Positions 1 to 6,424 of a stretch of 15,811 bases of DNA are shown piece by piece. The stretch is from Christensenella sp. UBA4263 (GTDB taxonomy: Bacteria > Bacillota > Clostridia > Christensenellales > Aristaeellaceae), in assembly GCA_002395225.1 (NCBI GenBank), contig DGWH01000151.1, positions 1 to 15,811 on the forward strand, in the 5' to 3' direction. Under the pieces are notes generated by a model. It ran no database searches. It saw only the letters and a list, made by a program, of their open reading frames with translations, and was not told where the DNA came from. Each line of letters begins with the position of its first letter. Position 1 is the first letter of the stretch. A program made the translations under genes and the position numbers.

Positions 1-20
1 AGGGGGATGGAAACAATTCG

Positions 21-668
21 TTATCCTTTTCTATACCTCATGAGAAGTGCTTCTTTCAGCTTCTCCAGTTCCTTCTCTGCGTCAAACCCGCTCTCCGGGA
101 TGTACACCAACCCGATGGCGTATCGCGTCGCCGCTGCCAGCATCAGGTGGAGCGTGGTGGAAAACATCTCCTCCTCCGACTCGTCCGTGCGGAGGGTGTG
201 ATCCTGCTCAGCCCTGGCATATAGCACATGAAACTCCGGCTTCAGCTCTTCGATGATGTCCTTGTATGGCTTCATCACTTCCGGGTCGATGCGCTCCGAC
301 TGAATGTAGATGTTAAAAAACTGATTGAATCGCAGCAGGTCGCGCTTGTGCCGGTACAGCTCGATGAAGGAGTCCAGGTAGAATTCAAAAATCCCCAGCG
401 CGGTCATGCCCTCAAAGTCCGCATTCGGCCTGCGCTCCTGATTTTCCCGGATGGTCTCCCCCCAGATCCATGCCGCCACGGCGACCACAAGCTTTGGCTT
501 CGTGCTGAAATAACGGTAAAGCGTCATCGTGCCATAGCCGCACGCTTTGGCCACCTCGATCATGGATACGGATTCAATGTTCTTCCTCGTGAACAGCTCG
601 TAGGCCTTCTCCAGAAAATGCCTTCGCTTGATCGCCATCTGAGCCGCGTCTTTTTCCTTGTCCCGCAT
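21..668 (-). CDS. TetR/AcrR-family transcriptional regulator
   Basis: This is a 215-residue cytoplasmic DNA-binding repressor of the TetR/AcrR family. The helix-turn-helix lies at about residues 34-56 (SMIEVAKACGYGTMTLYRYF), where the family's conserved LYRYF/LYYYF end of the recognition helix is clear. The remaining ~150 residues are an all-helical ligand-binding and dimerisation domain with no recognisable ligand signature. The length is normal for the family. The ATG start is supported by GGGAG seven bases upstream. A 19-bp dyad at 725-743 lies within its likely promoter, so autorepression is probable (inference). The gene it controls is not evident: the next gene on its 3' side is outside the window, and its upstream neighbour is an unrelated secreted mini-protein on the same strand. 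Confidence 0.93.
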   Translation of the reverse strand: MRDKEKDAAQMAIKRRHFLEKAYELFTRKNIESVSMIEVAKACGYGTMTLYRYFSTKPKLVVAVAAWIWGETIRENQERRPNADFEGMTALGIFEFYLDSFIELYRHKRDLLRFNQFFNIYIQSERIDPEVMKPYKDIIEELKPEFHVLYARAEQDHTLRTDESEEEMFSTTLHLMLAAATRYAIGLVYIPESGFDAEKELEKLKEALLMRYRKG

Positions 669-724
669 AAACGTACTCCCTGTGATTTTCCGAAAATGAG
701 CAAACTATACCCGTTGTCATTAAT

Positions 725-743
725 ATGGTTGATAATCTACCAT
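725..743. promoter_or_regulatory. Probable TetR operator dyad
   Basis: This is a 19-bp inverted repeat around a single central base, with arms ATGGTTGAT and ATCTACCAT that match at 8 of 9 positions. It lies 57 bp upstream of the TetR start and overlaps the proposed -10 element on the minus strand. That is the usual placement for autorepression by a TetR dimer. Binding is inferred from symmetry and position. Confidence 0.6.
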
Positions 744-763
744 TATATTGTTATGTTTGTCAA
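734..763 (-). promoter_or_regulatory. Candidate sigma-A promoter of the TetR gene
   Basis: Read on the minus strand, a perfect -35 box TTGACA (758-763) is followed after 18 bp by TAGATT (734-739), a 4/6 match to the -10 consensus. A TATAAT also occurs at 742-747, but it has no properly spaced -35. The dyad at 725-743 covers the downstream half of the promoter. Confidence 0.5.
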
Positions 764-809
764 TAGCTCCAACAAAAAAGTGGGCAGCATGTCCCAGCTA
801 CCAGGCACA

Positions 810-847
810 CTAAGAAGAGCAGGCAGAAGACCATCCTTCACGCCTGC
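810..847 (-). terminator. Possible terminator after the BIG2 mini-protein
   Basis: The minus-strand transcript can form a two-part stem. GCAGGC pairs with GCCTGC (842-847 with 819-824), and an inner GAAG pairs with CTTC around a six-base loop. A U-rich stretch (TCTTCTTA) follows. It lies about 80 bp past the BIG2 stop. The tail is weak, so termination is only likely. Confidence 0.4.
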
Positions 848-925
848 CTTAATACTATCGCGCATTCTCAGTAATTTACATTACCAGTCCCCTTGTCTCA
901 TCCCACTGTTATCCAAATATCCCTG

Positions 926-1270
926 TTACCTCGCCACAGTTACCTTCACCTTAGTCCTGATTCCGTTGCTTGTAACAGCGTTAACCGTGCATGTCCCGGG
1001 GTTAACCGCGGTAATAACTCCGCTGGCATTAACCTTCGCCACATTGGAATTGCTGCTGTAATACCGAAGCAGCCCACCGTAGTCCAACACCGCCAGCCCG
1101 GATTTCAACCCCTTTACAGTCGCCTTGATTGTATACTGCTTAAATCCATCCGCAGTGCTCACCTCCTTAACCGATCCATCTGCATACGCCGTCAGGCTCA
1201 TTCCCGGCACCAGCCCAATGACCAGCGCCAGCAAAACGCCCAGCAGCTTTCTTCCTGTTTTCTGTTTCAT
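926..1270 (-). CDS. Small secreted protein with a single BIG2 (Ig-like) domain
   Basis: This 114-residue exported protein has a classical signal peptide at residues 1-30: KQKTGRK, a hydrophobic run, then AYA before the cut at D31. The C-terminal half (about 70-114) matches the BIG2 fold pattern, with SSNSNVAKVNASGVITAVNPG followed by a T-x-V strand and a VKVTV ending. BIG2 domains normally appear as repeats in large surface adhesins or hydrolases. Here there is about one domain and no anchor, catalytic domain or sorting signal. The ATG follows AGGAGG by seven bases. It may be a free secreted domain or the shortened remnant of a bigger surface protein. No function can be assigned. Confidence 0.8.
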   Translation of the reverse strand: MKQKTGRKLLGVLLALVIGLVPGMSLTAYADGSVKEVSTADGFKQYTIKATVKGLKSGLAVLDYGGLLRYYSSNSNVAKVNASGVITAVNPGTCTVNAVTSNGIRTKVKVTVAR

Positions 1271-1374
1271 GTTAAATTCCTCCTTGTGATTTATTCTTTA
1301 TATGACAAAAACCGCCGAACCTGACAGGGTATACTAACCCCGTCAAGTCCGACAGTTATCCATCACGAATGTAG

Positions 1375-1641
1375 TATTCAGTTTGGTTGCAAGCCGAAAA
1401 AAGGGCGCAGTTATGCCTTGGCTGGCTGGAAGAGTGTATTTATATTCCGCATGGCTGTCAAGTCTCACATGTTCAGGAATGTCATGTCATATTAACCGTT
1501 GATGGAAAAATGAAAGCAATGAAGACGCTCTCTGAACTGTCGGGATTGGATCAGGAAGTTTGGATGAAAGTCACTGATTTATTGACTTGGTTCAAGGAAA
1601 ATACGGCATCGGAAATACAAGCTCAAAAAGCCGAAAAATAA
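1375..1641 (+). CDS. Unrecognised short ORF, possibly a gene remnant
   Basis: An open frame runs from an in-frame stop at 1372 to TAA at 1639-1641. The first usable start is TTG at 1387 (84 residues), with no convincing ribosome-binding site. An internal ATG at 1507 would give about 44 residues. The C-terminal half looks protein-like and amphipathic (KTLSELSGLDQEVWMKVTDL). The N-terminal half is cysteine-rich. I do not recognise a family. The lack of a ribosome site, the competing open frames in 1330-1500 and the location between two unrelated units suggest the 3' end of a decayed gene. A hairpin terminator follows 18 bp later, which fits a former transcription unit. Confidence 0.35.
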   Translation, partial: YSVWLQAEKRAQLCLGWLEECIYIPHGCQVSHVQECHVILTVDGKMKAMKTLSELSGLDQEVWMKVTDLLTWFKENTASEIQAQKAEK

Positions 1642-1659
1642 TTGTTGTGTGCACATAAA

Positions 1660-1707
1660 AACTGCCCATGAAGCTTTGATTTTATTAGCTTCTTCGGGCA
1701 GTTCTTT
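1660..1707 (+). terminator. Rho-independent terminator
   Basis: Stem AACTGCCC/GGGCAGTT (1660-1667 with 1696-1703) encloses a second stem GAAGCT/AGCTTC (1670-1675 with 1687-1692), and TCTTTG follows. It isolates the orphan ORF from the transporter operon. The -10 element of the next promoter lies directly in its tail. Confidence 0.65.
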
Positions 1708-1715
1708 GCTATAAT
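1707..1715 (+). promoter_or_regulatory. Extended -10 promoter of the transporter operon
   Basis: TGCTATAAT (1707-1715) is a perfect extended -10 element (TG, one base, TATAAT). The -35 position, 17 bp upstream at 1687-1692, reads AGCTTC and is poor, which extended -10 promoters tolerate. Transcription would start near 1722 and leave a leader of roughly 95 nt before the ATG at 1819. Confidence 0.6.
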
Positions 1716-1721
1716 GTCGAA

Positions 1722-1818
1722 AGTACCGTTAGAGCTTTTGTATCACCGTTCTTGAACCTCCGGCTTTGAAGGAGCGTTCTCGCAAAACGGAAACTGACAA
1801 GGAGGTTTACAAGAGCAA
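1722..1818 (+). promoter_or_regulatory. Leader with anti-Shine-Dalgarno pairing
   Basis: The leader contains AACCTCC at 1755-1761, an exact complement of GGAGGTT at 1801-1807, which is the ribosome-binding site of the EamA gene. The CTCC part can instead pair with GGAG at 1771-1774 in a small local hairpin, so two mutually exclusive folds are possible. I do not recognise any known riboswitch class in it. Translational control is an inference from these complementarities only. Confidence 0.35.
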
Positions 1819-2763
1819 ATGGCTATTGTTTTTACTCTGTTATCCATGCTGATGGTTTGCGGAGAGGATCTATATGAAAAAAAGGCCGTTTTCTCCCGCG
1901 TGGAAGACGCGCTGAAGACCCTGGTATGGTATGGGATCTTTAATGCCGTCGTATTGTGCGCTCTACTTCTCTTTGGATTGGATGAGACCTCACTGATGCC
2001 CCATGAACTCATTTTGAACAAACCGGTGGTGCTTCTGAATCCGATATGCAGCTACACCTGTCTGTTCTTCGCGCTGGTGGCCTACAAGTATGTGGGAGTA
2101 TCGGTAAGGAACACCTTCGCCAACGTGGATGGACTTTTCTATATCCTGTTTCTGGTGATCTATCACGTGCTGACGGGGAACGCAGGATTTGCGGCCAGAC
2201 TGTTTACTCCCACCATGGCCATTGGCCTGATCCTGATCCTGGGCGTGACGATCATCTATCCCTCCCTCAAGGACCATCAGGAGGAGAAGCAGGGGCAGCT
2301 GACTTCGAAACCCGCCAGATCAAGCAGGACAGCGCTCAAAATCGGCATAGCACTGGCTATCGTCTCCGCGTTATTCGACGGAGCCGATTCCTTCGTCAGC
2401 AGTGTGCTGATCGGAGACAAAATCGTGGACTCCGTGGAGTTTATTGCAGCCAACACGCTGGTACAAGTGATTATTTCCGTTTTTGTATGGATCTATCTTT
2501 GGATCAGGCATAAAAAGATTTACAATCCCTTCCGAAAAACTGAAAAGTATCGGTTCGTCAGCCAGGCGTTCAGCGCCGCAGGCGATCTGTTTTACATTTA
2601 TGCCCTGTCCGGAGACGCCCTGCTGGGTGTGGTATTGTGGAACACATTTCCCGTTCTGGATATTCTGGGCGCCCGCATCCTGATGAAGGAAAAACTGACC
2701 CGGACCCAATATCTGGTTCTGTTCATACTGATCATAGGCGCTGTATTGGTTAGTATTTCTTGA
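1819..2763 (+). CDS. EamA/DMT-superfamily membrane transporter
   Basis: This 314-residue integral membrane protein has about ten hydrophobic segments in two similar halves, as in EamA (drug/metabolite transporter) proteins. A charged cytoplasmic linker (about 154-172) separates the halves. The C-terminal end shows the EamA hallmarks: a proline in a late helix (NTFPVLDILGARIL), a short charged loop (MKEKLTRTQY) and a final hydrophobic helix ending IGAVLVSIS. DMT proteins move small metabolites or drugs across the cytoplasmic membrane; no substrate can be read here. The ATG is preceded by AAGGAGG, but 13 bases away, and no closer in-frame start exists before the stop at 1795. The next gene begins 10 bp downstream and its GAGGAG overlaps this stop codon, so the two are co-transcribed and probably translationally coupled. 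Confidence 0.8.
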   Translation: MAIVFTLLSMLMVCGEDLYEKKAVFSRVEDALKTLVWYGIFNAVVLCALLLFGLDETSLMPHELILNKPVVLLNPICSYTCLFFALVAYKYVGVSVRNTFANVDGLFYILFLVIYHVLTGNAGFAARLFTPTMAIGLILILGVTIIYPSLKDHQEEKQGQLTSKPARSSRTALKIGIALAIVSALFDGADSFVSSVLIGDKIVDSVEFIAANTLVQVIISVFVWIYLWIRHKKIYNPFRKTEKYRFVSQAFSAAGDLFYIYALSGDALLGVVLWNTFPVLDILGARILMKEKLTRTQYLVLFILIIGAVLVSIS

Positions 2764-2773
2764 GGAGAAAAGC

Positions 2774-5020
2774 ATGAAAACATATTCTCTGACATTTAGG
2801 AAACGTGTCCTGCAGGTACTGGTCATCAGCCTGGTCGCCTTTTCCATGGATCGTCTCATCGTCCTGCTGTCTCATGATGACTCCATCTGGATGGGAGAAG
2901 CTATAGAGGCGGTAGGATCGGTGATCTTCGGGCCGCTGGTTGGATTTTTCGCGGCCTTTCTCAACTGCACTGTGTCTGATTATCTTACCTATCACAGCTT
3001 TGATTACATCTTTGTGGACACCCTGGAGGCGGTGGCCGTAGCGCTGATCGGCGTCATATTCCGGAAATTGAACCGGGACGAGGATCGGTTCGGCATCCGA
3101 CAGATCGTGATATTCAACTTTGTTCAGATCCTGGTGAATATCGCGGTTTTGTACCTGTCGTCCATCCCTGTCGCCATGTTCGGCTTCGGATTTATCGTCA
3201 ATGATTGGACCAAGACGGATGTGATAACCGACATGGCAGCCCTGGGAGATAATACCTTTTCCGCCTGTGTCTCCGTGGCGCTGATCGGAACGATCCTTTT
3301 GGCGGCGTGCATTTATGTCCGGAGGAAGCTCCGGGAAAAAGGGAGCGTTTCCGCCGCTCTGCGCTCCATTTTCAAGCCCACGTTTCTCAAGAAGGAGTAC
3401 GGGCACCGCGCCTTTGAATATACGATTGGCCTGGTGTTTGCCATTGGGCTGACTATGGTCGATGGAGTGGTGTCAGGCCATGTTTTGGGAACGAACGCAT
3501 TGGCGGCCACCTCGTTGGTGTTCCCTATGGTATCCTTAAGCACCTTTATCTCCACAATCTTTACCTATGGTTGCTCCAATCTTTGCGCCATCGCGGAAGG
3601 AAGCGGAGATTATGAGCGCGCAAGGAGGCTCTTTACATTGGGCCTTTTTGCGACGCTTCTGCTGGGGCTGGCACAATCGGTCCTATTCTATTTGATGGAG
3701 GATTTTTATTTCAGCTACTATACTTCCTCCCCCGCCATCGAAGCCTTTGCCCGGGAGTATTACCAACTTTTCATTTTTGTCCCGCCGGTGATGGCGTTGG
3801 CTACTTTTTTGGATGAGATGATCTCCGCCGATGGAGATGATACCCTTTCCTATGTGGCGTACCTGGTCTCCTTTGCGGTGAATGTGGGCGCCTCCGTGCT
3901 CCTGGCGCAGACCATGGGAATGAGCGGCCTTGCCCTGGGAACGGTCCTGAGCTATGTGGGCTATTTGCTCGTGGTTTCCATCCATTTCCTGAAAAAGAGC
4001 AATACCTACCGGCTGCGATACTGGTTCTCCTTCAGGGATCTTCTGCGCTTCGCCCAGTATTCCCTGAAAAACAATACCTCCGGAATTTGTATGTCCGTGG
4101 TATCCGCCGGTTTTACCAAAGCCATCCTGCTTTTCTGGGGGAATGATTACCTCATCGCCAACACGGTGCTCTGCGCCATGCTGGAAATCTATGAGATGAT
4201 CAACGGCCCCTCCGAGGCGGCGGGGTATCTGCTGGCCAGCTACACCGGGGAAAGAAACGGCGAAGGTATCAAGACCCTCTTTCGGCAAGCGCTGGTTGCG
4301 TGTGCTTTCGGTGGCATGGCGGTCACTCTGCTGCTGCTGCTCCTACCGAATACCGTGCTTCTGCTCTATGGAATCGAGGATACGCCCCTTCAGGTTGATC
4401 TTGTCAAGTGCATCCGATTCTGCTCCCTGGGCGTGGTCGCGGCGTCCATCGGAGGTTTTTTGAGCGATTACTACGGTTATACCGGGAAGCCGCTGTGGTC
4501 ATGTATGATGGTCGTCTTCCGAACCGCTCTGTTTCCCATCCTGTTCTGCGTCAACTTCTGCCTGAATGGCGGGATCGTGGCTATGGGGAAGGGGATGGTA
4601 TTATCCCAGATCACGGCCATGGCGATTTTCTATAGCTTTGTCCTGATTATGAAGGGCAGGCAAAGCATCCCCTATATGCTGGATGACCCGGACTATGGCA
4701 AGGTAAGTATGAATTCCTTTGAATATCAGCCGGAGGAATATGAACGGCTCTGGAACTGGATTCAGGAGAACCTGAATGAGCACGGCATAGAAAGCGGAAA
4801 GATCGGAGAAGTCGGGGCTCTTCTTCAATCCCTGTTCCGCCAAACGGGGGAAAAAAATGAAAAAAACAAGGTGCTGGGCGAATGTGTCCTACGGTTTATC
4901 GGGAAGCCTGAGATCATTATCAAGGACAACGGCGAGCTGTTCCAGCCTGACATTCAGGATGACCGCCTGAGCTATAACGCGCTTTTGTCCTGTAACAGCA
5001 GCACGATTCATCTATCCTGA
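2774..5020 (+). CDS. MATE transporter fused to an ECF-S-like N-domain and a HATPase-like tail
   Basis: This 748-residue membrane protein has three parts. Residues ~10-185 are a five- to six-helix domain resembling ECF-transporter S components or related small-molecule-binding membrane domains (GSVIFGPLVGFFAAFLNCTV, then LEAVAVALIGVIF). Residues ~205-630 are a MATE-family multidrug/oligosaccharide exporter core of about twelve helices with the MATE-typical start (FEYTIGLVFAIGLTMVDGVV). Residues ~647-748 are soluble and resemble an anti-sigma/GHKL-type HATPase: an N-box-like helix around 678-690, then IIIKDNGELF with D718-N-G720 as the G1 box. A clear second glycine box is missing. The ATG follows AGGAG. 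The frame stays open for 56 codons after the TGA at 5018-5020. MATE proteins use cation gradients to export compounds; the substrate is unknown. Domain assignments outside MATE are resemblance, not proof. Confidence 0.85.
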   Translation: MKTYSLTFRKRVLQVLVISLVAFSMDRLIVLLSHDDSIWMGEAIEAVGSVIFGPLVGFFAAFLNCTVSDYLTYHSFDYIFVDTLEAVAVALIGVIFRKLNRDEDRFGIRQIVIFNFVQILVNIAVLYLSSIPVAMFGFGFIVNDWTKTDVITDMAALGDNTFSACVSVALIGTILLAACIYVRRKLREKGSVSAALRSIFKPTFLKKEYGHRAFEYTIGLVFAIGLTMVDGVVSGHVLGTNALAATSLVFPMVSLSTFISTIFTYGCSNLCAIAEGSGDYERARRLFTLGLFATLLLGLAQSVLFYLMEDFYFSYYTSSPAIEAFAREYYQLFIFVPPVMALATFLDEMISADGDDTLSYVAYLVSFAVNVGASVLLAQTMGMSGLALGTVLSYVGYLLVVSIHFLKKSNTYRLRYWFSFRDLLRFAQYSLKNNTSGICMSVVSAGFTKAILLFWGNDYLIANTVLCAMLEIYEMINGPSEAAGYLLASYTGERNGEGIKTLFRQALVACAFGGMAVTLLLLLLPNTVLLLYGIEDTPLQVDLVKCIRFCSLGVVAASIGGFLSDYYGYTGKPLWSCMMVVFRTALFPILFCVNFCLNGGIVAMGKGMVLSQITAMAIFYSFVLIMKGRQSIPYMLDDPDYGKVSMNSFEYQPEEYERLWNWIQENLNEHGIESGKIGEVGALLQSLFRQTGEKNEKNKVLGECVLRFIGKPEIIIKDNGELFQPDIQDDRLSYNALLSCNSSTIHLS

Positions 5021-5191
5021 GAGGGCGAGAAGGACTTTCGGTCAGGAATATCTGTTACCCATGAAATCACATGGAACGGGATCTATACAGGATTGCGAAG
5101 CATCCATGTTCTGATTGCTCAGCGCACTCCCGAAATGACTCTGGTTGCTTTCAATCTCTATTGGATGTCAAAGAAGGACGATTTGTCATGA
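5021..5191 (+). other. In-frame open extension after the MATE stop codon
   Basis: Reading straight on in the same frame after TGA (5018-5020) gives 56 sense codons and then a second TGA at 5189-5191. The encoded stretch has a protein-like composition (for example GISVTHEITWNGIYTGLRSI). It ends five bases before a hairpin terminator. It could be the former C-terminus cut off by a nonsense change, a read-through extension, or chance, since about 7% of random frames of this length stay open. No ribosome-binding site suggests an independent gene. Confidence 0.3.
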
Positions 5192-5195
5192 GAAC

Positions 5196-5229
5196 AGCGA
5201 TCGGTATTTTTGCCGACCGCTGAATTTTA
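5196..5229 (+). terminator. Terminator of the transporter operon
   Basis: AGCGATCGG (5196-5204) pairs with CCGACCGCT (5213-5221) with one mismatch around an eight-base loop, followed by GAATTTTATAT on the plus strand. The minus-strand reading has no U-run, so it serves the plus-strand operon. Confidence 0.6.
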
Positions 5230-5256
5230 TATACTGTTGTCCGAAATATGCACCAT

Positions 5257-6387
5257 CTAATGGGGTTCAGCGGCGTTGGTATCGTCGGCCATGCCGCTTG
5301 TTTTTTTGGATATTATGTCGTCCGAATAATCCTCCAGCCAGTGAAATTCACCGGTTCTGACGACGTTCTCGCCGTATATCGTCTTCCAGTCGTCGCGCAT
5401 GGAAATTACATGAAAGCCCATGTCCTCCCATTGCTTGCGAAGCTCAGGACCCTTCTCCGGGTGGCCGTAGTCACGTACGTCATCGTCGGCAATCAGCTGG
5501 AATACCGCGTTCCGGTAACGGTTATTAAACAGGGCGTAGTTGTGCATGCTCACATCGCCGGAGCTGTTGCCGAAGGAGAGTACCGGCTGTTTGCCGATCT
5601 CCCGGACGATTTGCAGAACCTTGCTGGTTTTAACGTCCTTTACCAGCAGTTGGGCTGCGCGTACCAGGGTATCATCGCCGGTGAACTGATAATCATAGTC
5701 CTCCGCATTGCCCTGGTCCTTTGCTTCCAGCTTCGCGTCAGACCCGATGCAGTTTTCGCTGGGGATATCAAACACACCCTTGATAAAGGTGCGAATGGTG
5801 AAACGATCGCTGCCCGAGACAATATAGCACTTGAAGTCGTTTTGCAGAAGATACCCAATGACCTCCGCCATTGGCAGGTAGTATCCTTCCGCATAGGTCA
5901 TACCCTCAAATCCATCCACCGGGGAAGCAAGAAAACTTTTTACATAATCATCGTATTCCTTCGGCGTCATTCCGGCGAAGGCTTTGGCCAGATGGCTGGA
6001 GAACGCATACTCAAAACCTGCCGGAAAGGTTCTGTCCACCGCATGATCGCGGATGACGAGGCCGAAGGCAACCATGTCCTCATCCGGCGTATAAGAGGGA
6101 TCGTCAAAAATCCGACGCATCAGCATGACATCCTCCAGATAGGTCGGAAACAGCTCGCCGATCAGCGTGCCGTCCATATCGAAGGTGGCGATACGTTCTG
6201 CAGGCGGGATGTAGTCGGGCGAGGCCTTGTCCGTCACAGCATGCACATACTCGATCAGCGCATTCAGCGCCGGGGCATCAGAATTCCAATGGAAAAAGGA
6301 TGTCTGATCATTGCTTTTCGGGCGTGCCTCACAGCCGCACAGCAGCAGCATGACAATAAGCAATACAAAGCCAACGATCCTTTTCAT
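5257..6387 (-). CDS. HAD-superfamily lipoprotein phosphatase
   Basis: This is a 376-residue secreted, membrane-anchored phosphomonoesterase of the HAD superfamily. The N-terminus is a lipoprotein signal peptide with lipobox LCGC, lipidated at C19. HAD motif I is FDMDGT, with nucleophile D70 and acid/base D72. Motif II is the S191-G-S in YIVSGSD. Motif IV is GNSSGD, with D278 for Mg2+. A large cap region between motifs I and II resembles the phosphoserine-phosphatase-like HAD class. The substrate is unknown; extracytoplasmic phosphomonoester scavenging is a reasonable guess. The ATG has AGGAG ten bases upstream. It starts 37 bp after the PAP2 phosphatase gene on the same strand, so the two probably form one operon. 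Confidence 0.88.
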   Translation of the reverse strand: MKRIVGFVLLIVMLLLCGCEARPKSNDQTSFFHWNSDAPALNALIEYVHAVTDKASPDYIPPAERIATFDMDGTLIGELFPTYLEDVMLMRRIFDDPSYTPDEDMVAFGLVIRDHAVDRTFPAGFEYAFSSHLAKAFAGMTPKEYDDYVKSFLASPVDGFEGMTYAEGYYLPMAEVIGYLLQNDFKCYIVSGSDRFTIRTFIKGVFDIPSENCIGSDAKLEAKDQGNAEDYDYQFTGDDTLVRAAQLLVKDVKTSKVLQIVREIGKQPVLSFGNSSGDVSMHNYALFNNRYRNAVFQLIADDDVRDYGHPEKGPELRKQWEDMGFHVISMRDDWKTIYGENVVRTGEFHWLEDYSDDIISKKTSGMADDTNAAEPH

Positions 6388-6424
6388 GTTCAGGGTTTCT
6401 CCTGCTTCCGGGAGCGTTTATTTA

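Noticed and set aside
228..1061. 277-residue plus-strand frame spanning TetR and the BIG2 region
   Set aside because: It runs antisense across two better-supported genes and their intergenic promoter, with no ribosome site.
5018..5020. TGA as a selenocysteine codon
   Set aside because: No convincing bacterial SECIS hairpin follows directly, the protein family is not a known selenoprotein, and no cysteine-aligned position is evident.
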